From assembly GCA_934045905.1 (NCBI GenBank), contig OW203763.1, forward strand, positions 21,813,108 to 21,877,107: DNA of 64,000 nt. The letters are read 5' to 3'. Below are positions 10,416 to 20,711 of the stretch, in pieces. The position numbers and the translations under genes were made by a program. Under the pieces are notes generated by a model. It did no database searches. It was given only the letters and a program-made list of their open reading frames with translations, and had not been told where the DNA came from. How positions within the stretch are numbered: position 1 is the first letter of the stretch; each line of letters begins with the position of its first letter. Source of the stretch: Leuctra nigra. Taxonomy: Eukaryota; Arthropoda; Insecta; Plecoptera; Leuctridae.

Positions 10416-12396
10416 AATCGGGTCAGTTTCATTTTAAGTCTTCCCGGGCTGTCCGAAGGCTTAACTTATTTTTAATAATTTTATTAAAAAAGGTAATAAC
10501 ATTTTAAGAAGCTATTAATGTTCCTTGGAATGTTCTTTAAAAATGAAAAGCGTTAAATGTTTTACTTAAATAATGCATTTTCTAGTGTTCATGAAATTTC
10601 AAAGCAAAATATGGAAAATCCTATGTCCCACCATAAAAGTTCATGTGTAAATGAATATTTATTATGAATAATATTTAAATTAACAACGAAATACACAACA
10701 TGAAATGCAAGATAATGTATCAATATATGCATTTTACCAGTACTTTACTTAATAAAAAAATTTTACCATGGCAATCTTCCTCTTGGAACTTTGTCCCACA
10801 GATTTTGTCTTTTCCGTTACCATCATAGTAATTTCGAAATATCTAGGGGAATTTTTAAGAAAATCAGCAGTTGGCTACCCTGCAGTAATCTTCAAGGTTA
10901 TACCCGGCTTCCTAGATACTGAGTTCGGCGATCTGACATTCACTGTTTACTTGACACTGCTTCAAGGTAAATTCTACACCGCGTGTGAAAATAAATTGTC
11001 TCTTCTGTTACCGTGATAAAACTTGTTAAATACATTGATTCAATATATTTGTCGTATTAGAAGTCTGATTTACCTGTCCAGCTTGTGGAATCAAACATTA
11101 AATTTGGAATTAATTAAGCCAATATTGAAATAAACTACTTCATTGTAATTTTGTCTTTTCTGTTACTTGTCTTTTCTGTTACCATTCAATTTAACTTTTA
11201 CATTACGTGTTGTTTTAATGAATATAATGCAACAACAGTAATTGTTAATTTCAGATGGCACTAACAGCTGCTGAATAGAAGCGTAGGTATCGCCTCTAAC
11301 CCAGTAAAGAAAGCAGAACATAAAAAAAGACCGTGAACGGTAAGCGGACTTTTCAAAAATTTTGGCATGCAATAATTTAACCAAAATTATTGTGTAAAGT
11401 ACAGATAATTCATTGATAGTATTTGACTTGTTTTAGAAAAGCAGCCATTAAGAAAAGCTGTAATGATCTTCCGAAAAGGAAGCTACAGGCGTTGCGTGTG
11501 AAGTGGCGAGACGACAAGAGCCGACTTCGAGCGGTATCTAAATCGAATGACGTTAGCGAGTCCGACTTATTTGTTGATCATCGTGAGACAAGAGGGCGAA
11601 AACATCTACGAAGAGACCGATCTGCCATGTACAGAGAAAATGTGAATCTTCATAGTGAAATAAAGAAGTTAAAGTCGTCAAATGAGAAATACAGGAAGAG
11701 AGTACTTTGTCACTCCGTACTGAACGAACGAGAGTAATTCTGAAGCTTCTACACCAAAGTCACTCACCAACCACTTTGTGTGGATGTATTTGAAAAGATT
11801 TAAAGTTTTCATGCCTTTTCTACTACCAAATGTCTTTTCTGTTACCGAATGTCTTTTCTGTTACCGTTGTCGCATACTGATTTCTGACCACAGAACTAAC
11901 ATATTTTTCATTTGCGATTAAGATATGCGATCATCATAGTCTTAGTTAGTTATAATTCATAAATATTATGTAATATTATATAGTTATCATTATTTAATTT
12001 GAAATTTTGTAGACAGGTGATAGAAATAAAACACTAATTTAGTAAAAAGTTGTTATAAAATGGTCATAAACGTAAAATAAATCAGGATTATTGTTACCAA
12101 TAGTAAGACATAAGTATTAACATCTTGTATTTCTGTTGTATTAACATGCTTTCTAATTGCTTTGTAATTTTTAGGAATTATTAAATATCAGTAACAGAAA
12201 ATACAACTTTTGTGTTCAAGTTTCCTTATTTTGACCTAAACGTCCAAAAAAAGAAAATACTACACTGCACTGATATGGGATGTTATTAATTAGGGTCTGA
12301 GGCTGAAGTTAATGCAAAGTTTTATACTTTCTGAAGCCACTTATTTTTAAATTCAAAAAACTGCTGGGGAAGACTTAAAATGAAACTGACCCAATC
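10416..12396 (+). mobile_element. 2-kb TIR transposon with 4-bp target duplication
   Basis: The ends GGGTCAGTTTCATTTTAAGT.. (10420) and its inverse complement (to 12392) form TIRs of about 26 bp. They are flanked by AATC at 10416-10419 and 12393-12396. The word TCTTTTCTGTTACC recurs at about 10806, 10999, 11155, 11168, 11832 and 11850 (with small changes), like multiple transposase-binding sites. A four-base duplication that is not TTAA narrows the class to groups such as Sola, Academ or Ginger. That is inference. Confidence 0.75.
11423..11737 (+). CDS. Basic coiled-coil ORF of the 2-kb transposon
   Basis: A 104-aa frame inside the 10.4-12.4 kb element. The N-terminal half is Lys/Arg-rich (NDLPKRKLQALRVKWRDDK). 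The C-terminal part (about residues 60-95) is a likely coiled coil with RENVNLHSEIKKLKSSNEKY. A TTTTAG acceptor-like site lies just upstream, so it may be an exon. Similar basic 'LPKR..R.KW' proteins occur as transposon-associated ORFs in arthropods, but this recollection was not checked. There are no catalytic DDE motifs. Confidence 0.4.
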   Translation: MTCFRKAAIKKSCNDLPKRKLQALRVKWRDDKSRLRAVSKSNDVSESDLFVDHRETRGRKHLRRDRSAMYRENVNLHSEIKKLKSSNEKYRKRVLCHSVLNERE

Positions 12397-12789
12397 ACCT
12401 ATATAGCAGGATGATCAAATGAGTTAAGTTTATGACTCATGTAATGTAGGGAATAAAACAAGCAAATAAAACACGGTCGCTTTGCCAACACTAACACAGC
12501 AAACAGCCGTTCGTCCCACCGAATTCTTATAATTATCTCTTTTCTCACAGCAATGTTACCAAATGTTACTAGAAAATCTATGAAATGTTATTCAGGGAAC
12601 CTTTGTGCTGATGTTACACCCCGACACAACACATGTCGGTACCATTTTCGTCACTGAAATACGATTTTTGCATCAACCGAACTGACTTCCCTGTGTTCTA
12701 ATGGCGCGCCGATGATCTGGCCCACATCCATGTTCCCACCACCCGATCACTTGACTCGTGACGTATCAGGAGGCGGCGCATTCTAGTGG
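12397..12789. other. No gene seen
   Basis: Mixed AT-rich sequence with a GC-richer patch near 12690-12790. No ORF, RNA gene or paired termini were recognised. Confidence 0.4.
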
Positions 12790-13500
12790 TTAATTGAATC
12801 GCATACAATTATGACACCGCACATGCAATCAACCCAGGCTAATTTACCTTGCTCATTTCTTTGCACCCTTCTGTGTGTGTGATAACTCTTTCTTCTGCAA
12901 AAAAATTATATTTTGTTATCTTTTTGGAAAAGCAGACAAAACAATGTTTTGTATTTCATTTTTGTATTTCAGTTACAGAAATGCTACTCGGATACCTACT
13001 CCGCTGTTGACCACTTCTGAGAAACTGCAGATCTGCCACATCACCAAAAACTAGGAACTGAGAACTGTGGGTAGACCGCATCTATCCTGTCATATCAGTT
13101 GTGAAGATTGGGGAAAACATGATTGTAGGTACGTAATTCAACTGAAATGATACAATACTGCATGCACAATCAAACCAGGCTTATCATTTCTGTGCACCCT
13201 TCTGTGTGCGTATGTTTGTCACTACGTTTGATGCCATGTCACCAAAATCTTGGTTCAAAATCTTGTCGTTACCAAGATTACGCCCGGTCTTGAAGAAGAA
13301 CAGTGGTTGTCATGTCCAAAGGTTGTCAAGATACAGAGAAAACATGATGGGTATGTATACGTAATGCAATCAAGTTGCACACAATTATGATGCCGCATAA
13401 TCAAACAAGGCTTATCTACTATGCATTTCTGTGCACCGACCAAGTTTACTCTTTCTCCTGCAAAAGAAATCTTTAATACTTTTTTATAAAACATTTGTAT
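12790..13500 (+). repeat. Three diverged tandem units
   Basis: A block of the type ACAATTATGA..CCGCA..CAATCAA.CCAGGCT..ATTTCTGTGCACC recurs near 12805, 13150 and 13378, followed by pyrimidine- and T-rich tails. The middle unit includes the repeat shared with 6990-7090. No coding. Confidence 0.55.
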
Positions 13501-13689
13501 TACATTTCCTGGGAAAGCTTGATAATGATAAGCAAGTCAGTTCTGGAATGCATGGCGATCTGTAGACATTGCCCCCTCCCCCCCCCCCCATATTAGGCCC
13601 CATATTAGCCCCATATTAGGGGACACGGCTCCCTAAGCTGTGTGTTTATTTTATTTCCTCTCTCTATAATGTCTTATCCTTGAGTATGT

Positions 13690-15560
13690 CTTATGCTACT
13701 AGAGCAGCTCTCCAACCCGAACACATAACCGTACTGGTACACGTACTACCACATACGTCCGTGTTAATACGCTCAAATGCGAATTTAAGCGAGGACTAGG
13801 TCATCCAAGCAGAGAGCAGCAGAGATACATGAGTGGCTCTCTGTCCCTCATCACCGCCCTACAACGTCTGTCCCTCATCACCGCCCTACAACTCGACTCC
13901 GGACAGCAGGCCGTCTACCAACAGTTTGCGACAGCTGAAGCTTGCTACGCGATCATCACTTGTCCCAAGGGCTCCGCTATTCACTCTAGTGACGTCACCT
14001 CAAGCCATGCAGAACTTGGCCGACGTACCCTTCGGATCTTTAATTTGCCAAGCGAAATGCCCAACACTGAACAGCATAATAGCGCTGGCATGATATCATT
14101 CGGTACGGTTAAGAGTGTGACTGAAGAGCTGTGGGTGGCCAGCTACAAATTCCAGTGCACTAACGGCATTACGGCATTGTGGAGCACACAAGGAACGTGT
14201 GTATTTAGGTCCATCTTCATGGACCTAATGACACACGTTCCTTCCTACATCATGGTAGGTGGACTCAAAACTATGTACAACGGGCAGTTGCCGGCATGTT
14301 CAATGTGTCACAGCAACAATAGTTTTTGCATTAACTGCCGTGTAACAAATATCGCAAATGCCACCTGGTGATCATATCATAAAAAACCATACAGCCACTT
14401 TCCCAGTGTTCCCACGACCTGTCTCAACCCCTTTTTTAGCTCCAGAAAACCAGATCCCATCTGTTACTCTTACATCACCCCCTCAAGTGGAGCCATCAAC
14501 CACTTAAGGGCCATTCCACGGTAACTTACATTACAATCAGAACAAAAATGCTCGTTAAATGTGTTATTTTTATTGCTCAAATAATTAGAAAAGAAGTTAC
14601 CAAAAATATTAATGATACCGTCTTGATAATATGTACATGGTAACATAAGACATTGGTACAAAAAAATTAATTGGATTTGATATTAATTAAAACATGTTGA
14701 TAACTTACATTACATGAAAAGTGCCACTCTGAATGGGTCCACATACTATAAATGAAATTCTTCTTCTCTAATCATACTTACAATATTGCTTTGTCTTCCA
14801 ACACACAAACCATAGATTTTTGAACAATATTTAAAAAAGAAACTAAATCAATTTGAGTTTGTTAATTAATAAAATTACTTTATGTTGGTAACTTACCTTA
14901 CACTGAAGAAGTAACTTACGTTACACTGTGATTTAACATTGGTTTCCCTATACCAAAATACTATGTACATTTTTTGTAAATTTTTAAAAATTAAAAATTT
15001 TTATGTTTGAATTTTTTTATTTGTTATTTGGTTTGTTCTTGACAATAATATTGCAAAATTTATTAAAATCCTTCAATTTTAAGGCCTTAAATTAAATATA
15101 TTAAAAAAAAACTCCATGATATTTTTCCCTACTTTGGTGGAATGGCCCTTAAACTGATACACACCCTCCCCCTGCTCCAGCTGGTACAGACAGAGAGATG
15201 TCAGAGCCGGTACGCCCTCTCTTTCTGCTGAAACCAACATGGAGATGAGTGCAACACAGGCAGAGGACTCATGTAAACGAACAATTTCTCCTCCAGACAA
15301 GAAACTCATCCAGCAAAAGAAAAAACCACCCACTCGGAATTCCAGCAGAGCAATCAGATTGCGCTCGCAGACTACATCTGCAGCACACAAGAACAACCTG
15401 GCTATGCTACGTGCAGATGTGCTCGCTAACACACCGGCGAAGATCTCATCCCCTGAACCAGACACTCACTGTTCAGGCTCCAGCTACCAAAGTCTCTGAT
15501 CCCTTGCTTCCTGTCTCTCCGGAGTGTGTGCTGGACCCCAACAAAATACCTTTGGCTAAG
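13690..15560 (+). pseudogene. LINE ORF1/gag-like fragment B, interrupted by a MITE
   Basis: The open frame 13829-14371 (180 aa) has LPSEMPN at about residue 73, FGTVKSVTEELW, then HVPSYIMVGGLK, a (Y)NGQ motif and a cysteine cluster CSMCHSNNSFCINC. This is the order of the RNA-binding plus zinc-knuckle part of non-LTR retrotransposon ORF1/Gag proteins. The knuckle is degenerate and the frame stops at 14371. After the TTAA insert (14504-15152) the element resumes with a Lys/Ser/Pro-rich C-terminal region (15239-15499, KRTISPPDKK). It is frameshifted and without reverse transcriptase, hence a relic. The first 40 residues include a short internal duplication (SLITALQ twice). Confidence 0.6.
14504..15152. 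mobile_element. TTAA-flanked (piggyBac-type) MITE, 641 bp
   Basis: TTAA at 14504-14507 and 15149-15152 bounds an element that starts GGGCCATTCCAC and ends GTGGAATGGCCC. TTAA target duplication is diagnostic of piggyBac (or Kolobok) mobilisation. The word GTAACTTACATTACA recurs in variants near 14520, 14700, 14890 and 14913. No transposase. It interrupts LINE gag fragment B. Confidence 0.85.
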
Positions 15561-16209
15561 AAACAAGGCAGTGGTTGCTGAAGCAACAACGCTGAAGCCG
15601 GCAAGGGACATTGCCATAGCTGGACTAAATCTCAGCTTTGTGCAGTGGCGGCCGGTGCCTAGTCTAGTAGGTGGACCGTGGGAAGCAGTACCGAAGTTGT
15701 CCTCAACCCCTGGGGGGATCTGGGGGGAATTCCCAGCCGGCGGAGCCATAATAATGAACACTATCAAGTCACAAGTTAATTATTTGGGAGCGTTCCATTT
15801 AAGCTTAGTGTAGTTGAGAATTTCGTATTCAAACAAACGCACCCATTACTATGTGCAGTAAGTAGGTAGTTTCTTCTGTCGCAGTAATATCAAAAGCATA
15901 GCAGGGTTTTCTCTGTTTACGCACCACTCATAAAGTAGGTAGTTATTGGCGCATTTTTTATCATGTTTTTCCCGTAGCCGTCTCATTTTCATCTTGCATT
16001 TCATTTTATTTAAGTAACCATAATATTGTTGATGATTCTTATATTGTTGCCTAGATATTTTATTGTTGCATGAATTCATTAAAGCATTGTTGAGTTGACC
16101 ATCAACTCAACAATGAGTCTGGTAGCGATTGGACGAGTTTTTCTTTTGTTGTTCAAAATTCGTTTCTTAGTACGCATACAGATATGATGGCATTTTCAAT
16201 GATTATCAC
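15561..16209. other. No gene seen; small perfect hairpin at 16085-16115
   Basis: The 14-nt arms CATTGTTGAGTTGA/TCAACTCAACAATG surround a 3-nt loop. The rest is unassigned, including a GC-rich block at 15640-15750 that looks repeat-derived. Confidence 0.45.
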
Positions 16210-16405
16210 GATGTTCGAACGATGCGCCAAGTCCTTTTGTAAAGTATTTCTCTGTGATAATAGGTACTTTTATTTGAAAGATACGATTAAATATTTGGAA
16301 ATGACATTGACTTGGCTCCTTTTTTATATTACTCTTTTTCGGTGTTGAATTTTTTAAAACTAAAGAGACTTGGCTGCCTTTTTTACATGGAGTGTTTTTT
16401 TCTGC
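16210..16405 (+). repeat. Relic of the foldback family seen intact at 44545-44946
   Basis: Shares CGATGCGCCAAGT, GACTTGGCT, AGAGACTTGGCTG and GGAGTGTTTTTT in the same order as the right arm of 44790-44946, with divergence between them. Only one arm is present. Confidence 0.6.
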
Positions 16406-16542
16406 AATATTGGTATTACTTCCAGTGTTTAATTATTTTCTAACCATTTAAATTTTAATACAATTTTAAGCGTGGAATTGATGTCATGATTGAAGTGATT
16501 GAAATAATCTACCCAGTTTAATGGTTGATTCATATGTTTCAG

Positions 16543-18050
16543 TGTCGAAGCAAGACGAGTTTCCTCCCGTCGCCACAACTTCTGCTGCTATTGAAGATAG
16601 TGCACATGTTGTCTTCGAATGTTCTGAGTGCTCAACTGAGATCAGAGATTGCAGCGAACTTCGAGAACATATTAAAACCGTTTGCTGTCGAGAGCCTGCG
16701 GTTGTGACTGACTCAATCAAACCATTACAATGTTCTAACTGCAAAAGGTGATATAACAGGAAGAATGATTTGAACTATCATGTTAAACAGAAGTGCGGTA
16801 AAGTTCTGCAATGTGGGCAATGTAAGAAGGAGTTCAAAAGCATGAACAAACCAACTTGATATGTTAAATCAACCATTACAATGTTCTAACTGCTATGTTC
16901 TAACTGCTAGAGGCCTTATAACAAGAAGGATGTCATGTTAAACATGAGTGCGGAAAAGTTCTGCGATGTGGGCAATGTAAGAAGGAGTTCAAAAGCATGA
17001 ACAAACCAACTTGATATGTTAAATCAACCATTACAATGTTCTAACTGCTATGTTCTAACTGCTAGAGGCGTTATAACAAGAAGGATGTCATGTTAAACAT
17101 GAGTGCGGAAAAGTTCTGCGATGTGGGCAATGTAAGAAGGAGTTCAAAAGCATGAACAAACCAACTTGATATGTTAAATCAACCATTACAATGTTCTAAC
17201 TGCTATGTTCTAACTGCTAGAGGCCTTATAACAAGAAGGATGTCATGTTAAACATGAGTGCGGAAAAGTTCTGCGATGTGGGCAATGTAAGAAGGAGTTC
17301 AAAAGCATGAACAAACCAACTTGATATGTTAAATCAACCATTACAATGTTCTAACTGCTATGTTCTAACTGCTAGAGGCCTTATAACAAGAAGGATGTCA
17401 TGTTAAACATGAGTGCGGAAAAGTTCTGCGATGTGGGCAATGTAAGAAGGAGTTCAAAAGCATGAACAAACCAACTTGATATGTTAAATCAACCATTACA
17501 ATGTTCTAACTGCTATGTTCTAACTGCTAGAGGCGTTATAACAAGAAGGATGTCATGTTAAACATGAGTGCGGAAAAGTTCTGCGATGTGGGCAATGTAA
17601 GAAGGAGTTCAAAAGCATGAACAAACCAACTTGATATGTTAAATCAACCATTACAATGTTCTAACTGCTATGTTCTAACTGCTAGAGGCTTCATAACCAG
17701 AAGGATGTCATGTTAAACATGAGTGCGGAAAAGTTCTGCGATGTGGGCAATGTAAGAAGGAGTTCAAATTCATGAACAACCTAACTCGTCATGCTAAATC
17801 AAACCATTAAAATGTTCTAACTGCAAGAGAAGTTATAACAAGAAGGATGTCATGTTAAACATGAGTGCGGAAAAGTTCTGCGATGTGGGCAATGTTAGAA
17901 GGAGTTCAAATCCGTGTCTCACCTTTCTACCCATGTTAAACATGAGTACAGGAAAGAAATCCTTTGTCCGAAATGTAAGAAGTGTTCCACGGCACACAGA
18001 ATTTTTATGAGGCACATGAAATTGAGATGGAAGAACGTTTTGTGTGTATT
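16543..18050 (+). pseudogene. C2H2 zinc-finger terminal exon, broken and amplified
   Basis: An acceptor-like ATGTTTCAG precedes 16543. The open part (to 16751) encodes an Asp/Ser/Thr-rich linker, a first finger (CSECSTEIRDCSELREHIKTVC) and the start of a second (LQCSNCKR) that ends at a stop. Beyond the stop the translation continues as YNRKNDLNYHVKQKCGKV, then LQCGQCKKEFKSMN. The C..C.R.Y..K..L..H.K..CGK spacing resembles the terminal zinc-finger exons of BTB genes such as lola. Later units carry frameshifts and stops. The last piece reads CPKCKKC..FMRHMK and ends with AT-rich 3' sequence and a 14-A run. It is a pseudogene; the lola-like parentage is inference. Confidence 0.65.
16873..17803 (+). 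repeat. 155-bp tandem array of the zinc-finger segment (six copies)
   Basis: Unit starts (CCATTACAATGTTC) fall at 16873, 17028, 17183, 17338, 17493 and 17648, each 155 bp, with a variant at 17804. Copies are nearly identical. Because 155 is not a multiple of three, the reading frame shifts in each unit, so amplification came after loss of function. Each unit carries an internal 14-bp duplication, ATGTTCTAACTGCT. Confidence 0.9.
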
Positions 18051-18830
18051 ATTTATTTGTTATTAAATGCAGATAAAAAACATTAACGCTGCAAAAAAAA
18101 AAAAAAGTCTGGGCCCATGCCCAGACGCAGCCTAGACCAGGGAGTCTATTCTCGAAACAATCACGTCATAAGTCATAACTCAAAGTTATGATTTCATAAC
18201 GAGGTTTGTCCCATATCTCACGATGATAACTGTTTCGAGAATAGGGGCCCAGAACAAGATCTGGGTCCGGGACAACTGACACAACACAGCCCTCCAGCCT
18301 CAGGACCATTAAAATGTTCTAACAGCAATAGATTTTATAACAAGATGGATATCATGGTAAACATGAGTGCGGAAAAGTTCTGTGATGTGGGCAATGTAAG
18401 AAGGAGTCAAATCCGTGTCTCACCTTTCTACCTATGTTAAATATGAGTGCAGGAAAGAAATCCTTTGTCCGAAATGTAAGAAGTGTTCTACGGCACACAG
18501 AATTTTTATGAGGCACATGAAATTGAGATGCAAGAACGTTTTGTGTGTATTATTTATTTGTTATTAAATGCAGATGAAAAACATTAACACTGCAAAAAAA
18601 AATCAAAAAATCTGGGCCCATGCCCAGACGCAGCCCAGACCAGGGAGTCTATTCTCGAAACAATCACGTCATAACTCAAAGTTATGATTTCATAAGGAGG
18701 TTTGTCCTATCTCTCACGATGTTAATATGTATTATGACTTTTCGTCATAGCATAACTTATGACGTGATAAATGTTTCGATTATTGGGTCCCAGAACAAGA
18801 TCTGGGTCTGGGACGGCTGACACAACACAG
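17804..18830 (+). repeat. ~504-bp tandem duplication containing the zinc-finger end
   Basis: The block from CCATTAAAATGTTC through the terminal finger, A-run, CTGGGCCCATGCCCAG palindrome and GACAACACAG occurs at about 17804-18303 and again at about 18304-18830. A third copy begins and is cut short after 19283. It is a second-order amplification on top of the 155-bp array. Confidence 0.8.
18141..18250. mobile_element. Short MITE with GGNNCTATTCTCGAAAC ends
   Basis: TCTATTCTCGAAACA..CACGTCATAA and its inverse (GTTTCGAGAATAG) bound about 110 bp. A second copy, carried by the ~504-bp duplication, lies at about 18645-18795. Related CCCTATTC/GAATTGGG ends occur at about 25745-25885. Confidence 0.55.
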
Positions 18831-19283
18831 TAGGGATGGGAATTTTGAAGATAAAAATCGATCTTCCGATTCGATTCTCGAGGCACTGAATCGATACATC
18901 GATTAATCGAACGCTAAAAAATCGATTTTGGATTCGAGAATCGAATCGAATTTGAAAACCTGCACTTTGCGTAATATGTCGCCACACAATACTTTTTGCT
19001 GGAGCCATGAATATATGTAGGTTAGTAGGTACCTACTCTCCTCAAATCAATCAAAGTACTCTTCAGTAAGCAAAAAGCGCTTGTTTCAGCTTACTAAGTG
19101 ATAAATTCACGTGAATTTCACGCTTCACGACCGGCCATCTTGAAAATCGAAGAATCGGCTCCAAAAAAATCGATTCAACGGTTAATCGAAAATTGAATAA
19201 TCGATTCAAAAATCGATTAATCGGAAGGTAAAAAATCAATTTTCTAAAGAATCGATGTTAAATCGCCCATCCCTACAACACAG
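18823..19283. mobile_element. hAT-type MITE (445 bp) rich in ATCGATT
   Basis: The element 18831-19275 starts TAGGGATGGG and ends CCCATCCCTA. It is flanked by a perfect 8-bp duplication, CAACACAG (18823-18830 and 19276-19283). The undisrupted target, ACAACACAGCCCTCCAG, is present in the neighbouring repeat unit near 18280, confirming the insertion. The interior has many ATCGATT words. No transposase. Confidence 0.9.
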
Positions 19284-20276
19284 CCCTCCAGCCTCAGGAC
19301 ATCGAGCCCCAGGACCATTGAGGGTGGGTGTTATTTTTACAGTCCGCCCAACCAATAAAAAAACGTGTTTTTTTCTTCTCTTCTAGCATCTGACAACAAA
19401 TTAGTTTTTTTAAGAATAGACCGTTCAGTGTAAATATATCTTGTTTCTTAGTTTTAAATTCAGAGTAATTTTTAATAGTTGTATTCTGTTGCTTGCCTTG
19501 AATGAGGATATTTTGCTTTTTGAATTATGTTTTATTTTAAGTTTTTGTTGTAAGTTAATATAATAAATAATCGTAGTGATAACTGATAACAGTTCTTTTC
19601 TTGAACCCTTTATGAAAATAATAAATGCATTCAAAATAGTAGTTATATTTAAAAGTACATTGCAGTGGTGGCTATGTGAATTAGAGTGGGGAGAGGGGGG
19701 TTCAAAATTAACATTCCACAATTTCGTCTGCTGCTTTGTGTGTACCTATATTTCTAGTGACTACAAAAGTACTTGAATGGGTACCTGTACCTCTTTTAGA
19801 GATAGAAAATCAGTTGCATGTGGCATAGCATGAGCCTAGTTTATTTACGATTTTCCTGATGATAAATTAATGTCCACCTGTGTACTAAATTTTTTATTGT
19901 TCAAATCTATTGATACAAAAATATTTGTTGATTTTTCTTCCCTTTAGCTTAAAAATTACACGAATTTTACTTAGCGTCCATTAGCTAACATTACTAACTG
20001 GTAATGCAATGATTTTTTGAAACTTCTTACAAAACTGGAAGATTTTTAAAGATTTCTTGAGGTGAGTTAAAAACCAGTAATTCTGCCTTTATCCAATTAG
20101 AAATATTTGTAATGGTGACATGAGTCATTGTGTTCGACAATATGTCTTTCATAACTGTATTTGTTGACATCAGTCAAATGGCAATTAATAAGCTTGATCA
20201 CATCATTCCAAAAGTGTGCAAACCAAATCGAGAAAATGGACTTCCGCCCTTCTACTTGTGAGGTCCAGAATATAAC
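19284..20276. other. AT-rich stretch, no gene seen
   Basis: Short frames only. The CTTCCGCCCTTCTACTTGTGA piece near 20240 is similar to 37080-37100 in a carbonic anhydrase intron, indicating a dispersed repeat. Confidence 0.4.
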
Positions 20277-20711
20277 TAGGTTTGCTAGTCGTGCTGCTCC
20301 AACCTGCTCTCGGAGCAAGTCAGATCACACCGGCAGTGGGCGGAAGTAACTCGCGGAACAGAGTTGGGTGCTGAATTCAAATAAAAACTCAGCAAACACT
20401 TTCGAGCCGCTTTTAAAATAAAGATGTAAATAAACCATAAAATATGAATATAAAAATAATTTTTGTAAATTTTTGAAGTAAAATATGTTTTTATTATGAT
20501 CTCTTGACATTTGTTATGTCTCAATAGCCGCCATCATTTTGAAAGCAAGCTGCTCCAAGAAAATAGCTGGTGCAGGTTTTGCTGCTCGGAACAGGCTACA
20601 CCAGCTCAACGAACGCAATCGGAACAGCTGGGAGCAACTTACACCGACTCAACGAACACTTTAGTGCAAAAGCTGCTCAGAGAAGTCTGAGCAGTTCAAC
20701 GAACAAACCTA
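20277..20711. mobile_element. TA-flanked TIR element (431 bp)
   Basis: GGTTTGCTAGTCGTGCTGCTC (20279 on) pairs imperfectly with the inverse of GAGCAGTTCAACGAACAAACC (to 20709), with TA on both sides. The right half repeats (T/A)CAACGAAC three times. Non-coding. Confidence 0.65.

Noticed and set aside
16085..16115. Perfect 14-bp hairpin as a transcription terminator or miRNA
   Set aside because: Too short for a miRNA precursor, and intrinsic terminators do not apply in this genome; kept only as a note.
16873..17803. Regular direct repeats resembling a CRISPR or satellite array
   Set aside because: Units are 155 bp without unique spacers and encode zinc-finger pieces. The context is eukaryotic.
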